A stretch of 21,568 bases of DNA from an uncultured Ruminococcus sp. Lineage in GTDB: Bacteria; Bacillota; Clostridia; Oscillospirales; CAG-272. The notes under the pieces were generated by a model, which was not told the origin of the DNA, did not search any database, and was given only the letters and a program-made list of their open reading frames with translations. Shown one piece after another: positions 1-6,392 of the stretch. How positions within the stretch are numbered: position 1 is the first letter of the stretch; every line of letters starts with the position of its first letter. Made by a program: the position numbers and the translations under genes. The stretch is from the NCBI GenBank assembly GCA_902782785.1, contig CACZOH010000292.1, positions 1 through 21,568 of the forward strand, in the 5' to 3' direction.

Positions 1-2011
1 ATATCAAAACGCTTGTTTTTTTCTCACGGAGCGTTAAGGTTATTCCTTTTAACAGTTCCTCGCCGTCTTTGACCCCCGTTTTGCCGCTGTCGGCGTCTTT
101 TAATTCGTACTTTGCGTCCTTATCCGCAAACGGCAGTCTGACGGTGAACGTATCTTCCTCCGCTTCCTCCATGCGGAACGCGAGGAGGATGCTTTCTTTT
201 GTCTCGGGGTCGTCGTATGCGAACGCCGTCCAGTGCGTTTTATCGTCGTGATGCCGCCACGGGGTCAGCACGTACATATCCTTTGTCAGAAGATGACGGA
301 CGCTCTTCCATTCGTTGTAGTTGCGGCGCATAAGGTCGTAGTCGAGCTCCTTGTTGTGCGTGAACTCCTCTCCGTAGTTGTATATCGGCAGAAAAGACGC
401 GCGTACGACGTACGGAGAGCTGCCCGCGCCCTTGCTCGTGTCAAGCTGACCGACGGTGTCCTTTGTGCTCGAACCGTGGAAGGGTATCCAGCGGCAGAAC
501 GTCGAAGTCTGTGACAGGCGCATTGCCGAGGTGGTCCGGTCAAAATCGGAGCGCATGAGCGGGATCCCGCGGCGCATACTCTCTATATCGTTTCTGCCGC
601 CGCCCGACGCGCAGGAATCAACGAACGTGCATTTGCCGTTGTTTTTACAGTATTCTATAATGCCGTCCCACAGTGCGTAGTGGCCGCAGATACACTTGTT
701 TTCGGTGATACCGGCGCGCGGCACGCCGTATTTCTGCGCCTCGACGCCGTCTTTATAGGGCCACGCGAAGCCGGGGTCGCTGTTGTTGTCCTCGCGGTAC
801 ATATCGACGCCGTGCTCGCCCAAAAACTTCGTGATCCTGCCGAGCGTCCATTTCAGACATTCGGGATTTCCCAGGTCGTTGGTCCTTATATGCCCGTCGC
901 CTATGCTCCATTCCTCTTTGTAGCCGTAGTTTCTGCAGAGCGCCGGAACATTTGTGACGCGCTCGGGCTCAAACCAGACGAGGACCTTCATACCCGCTTT
1001 ATGGCACGCCTCGTTCGACTGTAAAAAGCTGTCGTCCGGCCATTTCTGCCGGTCAAGCTCCCACGTGCCGACCGTGCCCCACCAGTCCGACTCCACGGTC
1101 CTGTTTTCCGGGTCGTAATACCAGCCCGCGTCAAACCAGCGGAAATCGGGCTTTACGTCCTCCGAGATCAGCTTGTCAAGCGTCGGCTTCCAGGTGAAGC
1201 TGCGCTCGGAAATACTGCCGTCAGAATTCGGCAGACCCGTGTCGGAGGCGAAGCACGAGGTGGAAAACGGAGAAAGCATCGTGCCTTTTCCGTCCGCTTT
1301 CGGCAGATTGTATTTCATGAACCAACCGCGCCACAAGTTTGTCGCGTCGTCGTAATTTCTGCTCTTGTACGGCAGAAGAACGACGAGACCCGTACGCACG
1401 CTCTCTCCCGGCATAAGCGCGGCGTTGAGCGACACGTCCGTTTTTGCGCGGATGTGCGTTTTATTCTCACCCGCGGAGAAGAGAGCTTCCCACGTTCCCG
1501 CCCAGCCGAGTGCGATCATCGTGCCGCCGTTTCCGTGGCACAAATCAAAGTATGGGAAAACTATATGCGTGGCGCGCCCGCCGAGCGAAAGAAAATACTT
1601 GTCGCCCTTTGTCAGGTCGTGCTCGTACGCGGAATACCAGTTGTCGTGGTCGCCCATACAGCCGCGCAGGACGGGGTCCCTGCCCTCAAAATCACAGTCG
1701 AGCGCGTAAACGTCGGACAATACCTCCGTCGGTCTGTCGGACACATTCTCAAAATAAACGGTGTATTCGACCTGACCGTATTCGGTCACGATCTTCGTAT
1801 CCGCTTTGACGGACAGATTCCCGATCTGCGCGGTCAGAACAACGCGCTGAAAGCCCGCGCCGCCGAGCGTCATTTTTTTTGCGCCAAGCCCCTCAAAGCC
1901 GTGATAGGTTTTGCCGCCGTATGTGAATCTGAACGGGAAATTTTCGGGCGTTTCGGTCAGTTTACCGAAAACACGGCGTCCCGCCGCCGTGTTAAGTGAT
2001 TTGTTGCTCAT
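1..2011 (-). CDS. GH36 alpha-galactosidase-like glycoside hydrolase (3' end cut by window)
   Basis: The frame is open for 670 codons to the window edge; the last residues (KKTSVLI) resemble the usual C-terminal strand, so only a few residues are probably missing. Family GH36 enzymes hydrolyse alpha-galactosides by a retaining mechanism. Visible motifs include FDAGWY in the first barrel strand, the substrate-loop WFEPE, and YREDNN with the probable nucleophile Asp408. SCASGGGRND (Asp475, substrate binding) is followed by RSDFD with the probable acid/base Asp489. There is no signal peptide, so it should act in the cytoplasm on imported oligosaccharides. The start at 2011 has a CGGAG ribosome site and lies inside the end of the upstream membrane-protein gene (20 bp overlap), the last gene of an ECF-sigma unit. 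The nucleophile motif differs from the common KWDxNR form, so alpha-galactosidase specificity is inferred; another alpha-glycoside is possible. Confidence 0.85.
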   Translation of the reverse strand, partial: MSNKSLNTAAGRRVFGKLTETPENFPFRFTYGGKTYHGFEGLGAKKMTLGGAGFQRVVLTAQIGNLSVKADTKIVTEYGQVEYTVYFENVSDRPTEVLSDVYALDCDFEGRDPVLRGCMGDHDNWYSAYEHDLTKGDKYFLSLGGRATHIVFPYFDLCHGNGGTMIALGWAGTWEALFSAGENKTHIRAKTDVSLNAALMPGESVRTGLVVLLPYKSRNYDDATNLWRGWFMKYNLPKADGKGTMLSPFSTSCFASDTGLPNSDGSISERSFTWKPTLDKLISEDVKPDFRWFDAGWYYDPENRTVESDWWGTVGTWELDRQKWPDDSFLQSNEACHKAGMKVLVWFEPERVTNVPALCRNYGYKEEWSIGDGHIRTNDLGNPECLKWTLGRITKFLGEHGVDMYREDNNSDPGFAWPYKDGVEAQKYGVPRAGITENKCICGHYALWDGIIEYCKNNGKCTFVDSCASGGGRNDIESMRRGIPLMRSDFDRTTSAMRLSQTSTFCRWIPFHGSSTKDTVGQLDTSKGAGSSPYVVRASFLPIYNYGEEFTHNKELDYDLMRRNYNEWKSVRHLLTKDMYVLTPWRHHDDKTHWTAFAYDDPETKESILLAFRMEEAEEDTFTVRLPFADKDAKYELKDADSGKTGVKDGEELLKGITLTLREKKTSVLI

Positions 2012-2444
2012 TGTTGTTCTCCGATTTTTTATTCTTTCTGTTGTTGGAATTATATGACGTTGTAAGAAGTACGACCGATGCGATAAGAAGTGCTCCCGAG
2101 ACTACCCAGAAGAAGATCATACCCCACCAGGTAAGAAGGAAAAATACAGAAATTATTAAAGCGACGCCCGATGCAAACGCACATATGACCGCGGCTCTCT
2201 GAACGACCAGATAGCCGGATTCTCTGTTGTAATATCTCAGAAGAGCTATAAACGCCAGAACCGTCGTAAGAAAACCGGCGAAGGCGACGCATGCAAATAT
2301 TATAAAAATACCGGACAGATCAACGTATGAAGATTTTTCTTTTGCTTTCGCAACAAGGCACAGAACCGCGGTCAAAAGCCAAAGCAGCGCGTAAATCACG
2401 GTCAGTACTTTTGCGACCTCGCCGTTTCTGCGTTTGACAATCAT
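1992..2444 (-). CDS. Four-helix integral membrane protein in ECF-sigma operon
   Basis: A 150-residue protein I do not recognise by name. It shows four hydrophobic segments, at about residues 12-32, 44-68, 82-105 and 108-130. The N-terminus is short and basic, and the C-terminal tail is polar and Asn/Lys-rich (about 20 residues). The start overlaps the anti-sigma stop as ATGA, and the end overlaps the GH36 start by 20 bp, so the three genes are almost certainly co-translated. The anti-sigma factor has essentially nothing outside the membrane, so this protein is a reasonable candidate for sensing or for modulating it; that is inference from position only. It could equally be an unrelated small membrane protein carried by the operon. 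Confidence 0.8.
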   Translation of the reverse strand: MIVKRRNGEVAKVLTVIYALLWLLTAVLCLVAKAKEKSSYVDLSGIFIIFACVAFAGFLTTVLAFIALLRYYNRESGYLVVQRAAVICAFASGVALIISVFFLLTWWGMIFFWVVSGALLIASVVLLTTSYNSNNRKNKKSENNNEQQIT

Positions 2445-2740
2445 ACGGTTTCTCTTTTAATTGTTTTCAAAACGGCGTACGCCGCGAGCGCGGCTATGGA
2501 AAGCCCGACGGCTATCTCCGTGACGGTGCGGTGATTGCGCAGGCGCCTTGCAATCTCGGAAAAATCGCCCGTGGGTATAAGCAAATCTTCCTTTTGCCTC
2601 GCTCTGTATTCATGCAGATATCTTCTGCAGGCCGGGCAGCTCTGCAAATGCTCGTGCAGCGCCTCCTCGGACGAGGGTGAAAGACATTTATCCTTTAACA
2701 TAGGGAGCAGGTCCCTTGCAATTTCACAGTTGATATTCAT
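2441..2740 (-). CDS. Zinc-finger (zf-HC2) anti-sigma factor, single membrane helix
   Basis: A 99-residue protein with the anti-sigma zinc-binding signature His31-x3-Cys35-x2-Cys38 (HLQSCPAC), plus an N-terminal Cys5 in the usual NCEIARDLLP context. A polar linker follows, then one transmembrane helix at about residues 73-94 and only four or so residues after it. In this family the N-terminal zinc domain holds the partner ECF sigma factor inactive at the membrane. The gene overlaps the sigma gene by 17 bp and the downstream membrane gene by 4 bp, so the sigma factor encoded immediately upstream is the expected partner. What is unusual is the absence of any extracytoplasmic sensor domain; the signal would have to come through another membrane protein, perhaps the next gene. 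A ZAS-type anti-sigma identity is well supported; its signal is unknown. Confidence 0.9.
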   Translation of the reverse strand: MNINCEIARDLLPMLKDKCLSPSSEEALHEHLQSCPACRRYLHEYRARQKEDLLIPTGDFSEIARRLRNHRTVTEIAVGLSIAALAAYAVLKTIKRETV

Positions 2741-3218
2741 TTAAAGCCTCCTTAAGCATCTTTTTTGCTCTGAAAAATATTACCTTTGCGGAATTCTCGC
2801 TGATCCCGAGACTCTTTCCTATATCCGCAAACGAAAGCTCGGCGTATATACGCAGTACCACGACGTCGCGGTATTTTGAAGGGAGCTGAGCCACGGCTTT
2901 TTTTACCGCCTCGCCCGTCATTTTCCTTTGATAGACGGTCGCGGGATCGTCCGCGCCGCCGTCTCCGTCCGGCACAAGGTCTATGTCAACGGTCTGTATC
3001 CTGTTTTTGCGCAGATATTTGAAGTACGTGTTTTTCGCCACGGCGCAAAGCCACGTGAATATCTCGCAGGATCCGTCGTAGCGGTGGAACGAAATGAACG
3101 CCTGATAAAACGTCTCCTGCGTCATTTCCTCGCACAGGTACGGATCGGGACACATCTTTGACAGAAACGCGTATATCCGCTTGAAATATTCGTTGTAAAT
3201 ACTCTCAAATTCATTCAT
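2724..3218 (-). CDS. ECF-family RNA polymerase sigma factor
   Basis: A 164-residue protein with the two-domain ECF layout. Region 2 spans about residues 8-75, with EEMTQETFYQAF and the WLCAVAKNTYFKYLRK segment that contacts the -10 element. Region 4 spans about 107-158, with LPSKYRDVVVLRIYAELSFADIG (split here by the usual helix-turn-helix) and SENSAKVIFFRAKKML. Such factors direct RNA polymerase to a small regulon and are held by a co-encoded anti-sigma factor, here the overlapping downstream gene. The regulon probably includes this operon itself, which ends in a GH36 glycosidase. No Shine-Dalgarno sequence precedes the ATG, although the start fits the family's N-terminus. The gap to pth is only 33 bp. 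Confidence 0.93.
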   Translation of the reverse strand: MNEFESIYNEYFKRIYAFLSKMCPDPYLCEEMTQETFYQAFISFHRYDGSCEIFTWLCAVAKNTYFKYLRKNRIQTVDIDLVPDGDGGADDPATVYQRKMTGEAVKKAVAQLPSKYRDVVVLRIYAELSFADIGKSLGISENSAKVIFFRAKKMLKEALNEYQL

Positions 3219-3221
3219 ATG

Positions 3222-3250
3222 TTTATACCGACAAGCGTTTGTTTGTTACA
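3222..3250 (-). promoter_or_regulatory. Candidate autoregulated promoter of the ECF-sigma operon
   Basis: Read on the minus strand, the 33-bp gap between pth and the sigma gene holds TGTAAC (3245-3250), a 17-bp spacer and TATAAA (3222-3227), with CGGTA overlapping the latter. An AAC-type -35 and a CGT-like -10 are typical of ECF sigma promoters, so self-recognition is conceivable. The transcript would start almost at the ATG, leaving little or no leader. The match is weak, and read-through from pth is an alternative. Confidence 0.3.
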
Positions 3251-3251
3251 T

Positions 3252-3836
3252 TCAATTGTATTTCTGCATCGCAAGGTCTATATCGCCCGCGGCGATAAGC
3301 GAGACGGCGTCGTAAACGCTGTCAAAAAGCTGATCGAGCGTCTTCATATCCTTATCCGTAAAGTCTGAAAGGACGTAATCCTTCAGGTCCTGCTGTTCGA
3401 CTTTACTGCCGACGCCTAATTTGACGCGCGGAAAATCCTCCGTGCCGAGCTGTTCTATTATACTGCCCATACCCTTCTGTCCCGCGGAGGAGCCCTTGCG
3501 CTTTATCCTCATCTGTCCGACGTCAAAATTTATGTCGTCGCAGACAGTTATAACGCAGGACGGCTGTATTTTATACGACACGGCAAAGCCCTTCACCGCA
3601 ACGCCGGATAAATTCATGTAAGTCTGCGGGAGAACGATAAGACCGCGCCTGCCGCCGAGCTTTATATCGCCGTACAGCGAGTTGAATTTACTGCGCTTTA
3701 TTCTTATATCCTTATTCTTTTTCAGCCATTCCGCAAACAGAAAGCCCGCGTTATGGCGCGTATACTTATACGTTTTTCCCGGGTTGCCGAGGCAGACGAG
3801 AAGAAACTCATAATACGTTTTTTTTGCTGTGCACAT
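3252..3836 (-). CDS. pth: Peptidyl-tRNA hydrolase
   Basis: Pth releases peptides from prematurely dissociated peptidyl-tRNA so the tRNA can be recycled; it is normally essential. The 194 residues match the family length. Visible are LGNPG with the following YxxTRHNAG (catalytic His28), PQTYMNLSG (Asn75) and CDDINFDVGQMRIK (Asp100, the expected acidic partner). The conserved GGHNG loop, which helps place the substrate, reads AGQKGM here (Gln120, Lys121), so both the usual His and Asn are replaced; the codons CAG AAG are unambiguous. The C-terminal LGTEDFPRVKLGVG block is otherwise canonical. The gene is divergent from the NfeD-like gene and lies just upstream of the ECF-sigma unit. A GGCGG-like ribosome site precedes the ATG at a somewhat long distance. 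Confidence 0.95.
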   Translation of the reverse strand: MCTAKKTYYEFLLVCLGNPGKTYKYTRHNAGFLFAEWLKKNKDIRIKRSKFNSLYGDIKLGGRRGLIVLPQTYMNLSGVAVKGFAVSYKIQPSCVITVCDDINFDVGQMRIKRKGSSAGQKGMGSIIEQLGTEDFPRVKLGVGSKVEQQDLKDYVLSDFTDKDMKTLDQLFDSVYDAVSLIAAGDIDLAMQKYN

Positions 3837-3860
3837 TGAATATGACCGCCTTTTGTGGTA

Positions 3861-3889
3861 ATGATAATAAGAGGAGGCGGAACGGTTAA
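3861..3889 (-). promoter_or_regulatory. Candidate sigma-A promoter for pth
   Basis: On the minus strand, TTAACC (3884-3889), 17 bp, then TATCAT (3861-3866), ending about 25 bp before the pth start. The -10 matches five of six consensus bases and the -35 four of six, with ideal spacing. It overlaps the leader hairpin of the divergent NfeD-like gene. Confidence 0.35.
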
Positions 3890-3911
3890 CCCTTATCGTT
3901 CCGACAGGTGT
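3871..3911 (+). promoter_or_regulatory. Ribosome site plus looped-out hairpin before the NfeD-like gene
   Basis: A strong GAGGAGG (3871-3877) lies 34 bp before the chosen ATG at 3912, too far for normal use. Between them is a perfect 7-bp inverted repeat, CGGAACG (3878-3884) and CGTTCCG (3897-3903). If it folds, the purine-rich site comes to within about 8 nt of the ATG. An upstream in-frame GTG at 3855 is the alternative start, but it would place the ribosome site inside the coding region. Confidence 0.4.
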
Positions 3912-4316
3912 ATGACTTTACATGATCTTATGCCCGCGATATTCTTATCGCTTGCCTTTGTATTTTTCGTTATTTACGTTCTGTCGCGTATGCGGCTGAT
4001 GCTGACAGGCTGCGGCGCTTCTTTTGCCGCGCTCTGTCCGGCTCTTTTGGGTCTGCCGGTTTTTGCGGACGCGATAACATTTTTTATTTACACGGGCGCG
4101 GTCTGCGGCGCGGCGTATCTCTGTAAAAGAGAAAAGAAAGAGGAGACCTGTAACGCGATAGCGCTGACTAGAACGGACGCCCGCGGCGGGTATATACTTT
4201 GCGGCGGCAGGATACACCGCGCCTGTCCGCGCGACAGTCTGTACGAATACGCGCTCGGCGACGTGCTTAACGTGATCACTCTTCCGGACGGGACGCTGTG
4301 CGCGTACCGAGTATAG
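3912..4316 (+). CDS. Small NfeD-like membrane protein
   Basis: A protein of about 134 residues starting MTLHDLMPAIF. Two hydrophobic stretches (about residues 7-26 and 34-72, the latter probably two helices) precede a basic junction (CKREKKEE). A soluble C-terminal region of about 50 residues follows, with ALTRTDARGGYILCGG and YALGDVLNVITLPDGTLCAYRV. This mirrors the short NfeD family, whose C-terminal OB-fold begins with a TxDxRxxG strand and ends with GDxVxVxxxxGxxLxV. Short NfeD proteins usually accompany SPFH/flotillin proteins in membrane quality control; no such partner is seen here. The gene is divergent from pth, and its 3' end overlaps the convergent gene by 41 bp. The function is assigned by architecture, not by strong sequence identity. 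Confidence 0.7.
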   Translation: MTLHDLMPAIFLSLAFVFFVIYVLSRMRLMLTGCGASFAALCPALLGLPVFADAITFFIYTGAVCGAAYLCKREKKEETCNAIALTRTDARGGYILCGGRIHRACPRDSLYEYALGDVLNVITLPDGTLCAYRV

Positions 4317-4764
4317 CGCAAAAACCGTCGTCCGCGGCGAAATAAAGCATACAGGGCTCGCCCGCGTCGTATATCAGAACGCGGCATTTCCTGCGCGGCA
4401 CGCCGGAGGTACAGTAAAGCCGTCTGTATCTGACGCCGGATCTTTTCGCGGTTTCACGCGCCTCCTTGTAGGTCACGGGAGCGGAGGCGAAATTGAGATC
4501 GAGGTCGAATATCCTCTGTCTGTTTTTTCCGGTTTTTCTGTATATCATAAAAAACCGCCCGTCCGCCTCATATTCGTAATAAGAGAGGATAAATACGGTG
4601 AAGATCTGAACCGACAGGCAGAGAAAAGAAAACGTTACGATATATAAAAACGCTTTTTTGAATATGATCCCGAGCGCCGCGGAGGCGACGGCGAGGATGA
4701 GAAACAGAAAGCACGATACGGCGTAAAGACCCGTACGTCTTTCGGGTTTGTAATAATACCTCAT
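4276..4764 (-). CDS. Two-helix membrane protein of unknown function
   Basis: A 162-residue protein not recognised by name. Two adjacent transmembrane helices lie at about residues 12-35 and 37-62. A cytoplasm-type region of roughly 100 residues follows, rich in Arg and Tyr, with alternating strands (FFMIYRKTG, CRVLIYDAGEPCMLYFAAD). The order of two helices followed by a small beta-rich domain recalls bacterial PH-like membrane proteins, but I cannot claim that family. It starts 1 bp after the rlmH stop, making it the last gene of the operon that begins at 8078. Its last 41 bp overlap, antisense, the end of the NfeD-like gene, and no terminator is visible at either end. Confidence 0.75.
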   Translation of the reverse strand: MRYYYKPERRTGLYAVSCFLFLILAVASAALGIIFKKAFLYIVTFSFLCLSVQIFTVFILSYYEYEADGRFFMIYRKTGKNRQRIFDLDLNFASAPVTYKEARETAKRSGVRYRRLYCTSGVPRRKCRVLIYDAGEPCMLYFAADDGFCAILGTRTASRPEE

Positions 4765-4765
4765 A

Positions 4766-5233
4766 TTATTTGTGGTATTCCGCGCACGCGATTATCGAGA
4801 ACGCGCGGTATATCTGCTCAGCCAGAATAACGCGCATCAGCCTGTGCGGAAACGTCATTTTAGAGAAAGAAAGGTGCAGATCGCACGCTTTTTTAACGTT
4901 TTCCGACAAGCCGTATGACGAGCCGATTATAAACGTGACGTCGCGCGCGGCGTTCGATATGACGTCGGCGAGCTCCGGGCTTGACAGCTGCTTTCCCTCT
5001 ACGCACAGCGCTATTTTGTACGATTTTCCGGGCAAAAACTCAAGTATGCGTTTGCCCTCCGCTTCAAGCGCGGCGGCGATCTCCGCGTCTGACGGCGACG
5101 GAGAAAGACGGGCTTCCTTTATCTCAACGTTTCTGACGTTACAGTAGCGCAAAAGCCGTTTTTCGTATTCCGCGACCGCCTCGGCGTAATATTTCTCCTT
5201 TAAATTCCCTACGTGGATAACGTTTACGTTCAT
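4766..5233 (-). CDS. rlmH: 23S rRNA pseudouridine-1915 N3-methyltransferase RlmH
   Basis: RlmH is a SPOUT methyltransferase that methylates pseudouridine 1915 in helix 69 of 23S rRNA on the assembled ribosome. The 155 residues fit the family. The C-terminal half is nearly canonical: FIIGSSYGLS (cofactor-binding loop), LSFSKMTFPHRLMRVILAEQ, and IYRAF ending in EYHK. The start at 5233 (MNVNVIHVGNLKEKY) was chosen over an in-frame upstream start because it matches the family N-terminus, has GAGG at good distance and overlaps the yycJ stop as ATGA. The yycJ-rlmH neighbourhood is also known from Bacillus, where both lie near walRK. Expression should follow the operon promoter upstream of 8078. Confidence 0.96.
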   Translation of the reverse strand: MNVNVIHVGNLKEKYYAEAVAEYEKRLLRYCNVRNVEIKEARLSPSPSDAEIAAALEAEGKRILEFLPGKSYKIALCVEGKQLSSPELADVISNAARDVTFIIGSSYGLSENVKKACDLHLSFSKMTFPHRLMRVILAEQIYRAFSIIACAEYHK

Positions 5234-5991
5234 ACGAGCCTCGTGACGCGGAACCTGTCCGCGCATTCTATTTCAAGTCCGTCAAGTCCGAAGCGCTTTT
5301 TCGCTTCAAGCGCGGAGGCGAGCGCTGTCCCGGGCGTGTTGTTTTCCGGCGACAGATGAGCGAGAAGCACGCGCCGCATGCCGCCTTTATATAAAAGCGG
5401 GAGCGTTTCCGCGCACTGGGCGTTTGAAAGATGACCTCTGTTTGAGCTTATTCGTGATTTCAGTTCCGCGGGATAAACGCCGTTTATAAGCATTCCCTCG
5501 TCGTAATTAGATTCGAGCATTACGGCAAAGCAGCCGTCAAGCGCCTTTATCATCTCGTCCGTTACGCAGCCCGTATCGGTAAGCGTGCCGAGCCTGAAGC
5601 CGTCCGTATGTTCTATGACGTAGCCGCAGCTTGACGCGGCGTCGTGGCTCGTGACGAAGCTTTTTACGGTAAAGCCGCCCGTTCGGACGGAGTAGAGAGG
5701 CGGGTGCGTGATTACGCTCTCAGCATCTATGCGGGACGATGTTCCCGCTGCCGCGTGTACGGTGATGGGAGTTTTTTTGCAAAGACACCGTATGCCCTTT
5801 ATATGGTCGCCGTGCTCGTGCGTTACGAATATTTCCGTTACGCGGCAAATATCCGTTCCGAGCGTTGAAAGCGCTTCGACTATGCGCCTGGCGGCGCCGC
5901 CCGCGTCTATGAGAAACGACGTCTCCCCGTCGCTCACGTACGTGCAGTTGCCCGACGAGGAGGAGAAAAGAGAATAAGCGCAAACCGCCAT
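5230..5991 (-). CDS. yycJ: YycJ/WalJ-type metallo-beta-lactamase-fold hydrolase
   Basis: A 253-residue MBL-fold protein beginning with the YycJ-type signature SLFSSSSGNCTYV. The metal motif HEHGDH is at residues 58-63, after IFVTHE. Further metal ligands are plausible in SFVTSHDA and GTLTDTG, and LESNYDEGML and SNRGHLSNAQC are also typical of the family. YycJ/WalJ proteins are dinuclear-metal hydrolases with reported nuclease activity and genetic links to cell-wall control by the WalRK system. Here the gene is 4 bp overlapped with rlmH and 1 bp overlapped with an upstream membrane gene, whereas the only two-component pair in the window lies 15 kb away and is not adjacent. The family call is strong; the cellular substrate is not known from sequence. 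Confidence 0.92.
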   Translation of the reverse strand: MAVCAYSLFSSSSGNCTYVSDGETSFLIDAGGAARRIVEALSTLGTDICRVTEIFVTHEHGDHIKGIRCLCKKTPITVHAAAGTSSRIDAESVITHPPLYSVRTGGFTVKSFVTSHDAASSCGYVIEHTDGFRLGTLTDTGCVTDEMIKALDGCFAVMLESNYDEGMLINGVYPAELKSRISSNRGHLSNAQCAETLPLLYKGGMRRVLLAHLSPENNTPGTALASALEAKKRFGLDGLEIECADRFRVTRLV

Positions 5992-6392
5992 CAGCCGAAT
6001 AACCCCTTTATCTTGTCAAAAATATCAAAATACAGATCGAGCAGATCGATGCTCAGAACAAAAGCGAGCGGAATGAAAAGGTTCATCAGAAGCTTCGCCG
6101 TTTTTTTGTTTTTGTTTATCTTCTCCGCGCGTTTTACGCGCTCCTCGTAAGGGAGCGTGAAGTCGAGCGAATCAGTCGTAACGGGCTTGGCGTCGAAGCC
6201 GCGGTTCAGAACGATCACGGCGATAAGAAGCCCGCCCACCGTGACGCCGAGAATCAGCGTGCAGACGGGAGTGCGCGGAAAATAAGTGCGTTCAAGATAT
6301 AAAAACAGCTGATACAACGCTTCAAAGCCTGCGAAAAGCCCGAGCAGGAGAAGAAACCTTTGCCACGCCTTCAAAGCCTGTCCGCCTCGCAT
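5991..6392 (-). CDS. Small membrane protein of unknown function
   Basis: A 133-residue protein with three hydrophobic segments, at about residues 12-32, 42-62 and 101-121. A charged cytoplasmic loop (YEERVKRAEKINKNKK) sits between the second and third. I do not recognise the family. Translation is coupled on both sides: the 5' end overlaps the cinA stop by 22 bp, and the stop TGA shares one base with the yycJ ATG (TGATG). Its place between cinA and yycJ gives no functional hint beyond shared housekeeping expression. Confidence 0.75.
   Translation of the reverse strand: MRGGQALKAWQRFLLLLGLFAGFEALYQLFLYLERTYFPRTPVCTLILGVTVGGLLIAVIVLNRGFDAKPVTTDSLDFTLPYEERVKRAEKINKNKKTAKLLMNLFIPLAFVLSIDLLDLYFDIFDKIKGLFG

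Noticed and set aside
1454..1999. A 181-codon open frame on the plus strand
   Set aside because: It is antisense to the GH36 gene, whose minus-strand frame carries clear family motifs over the whole stretch; the plus-strand product has no recognisable pattern.
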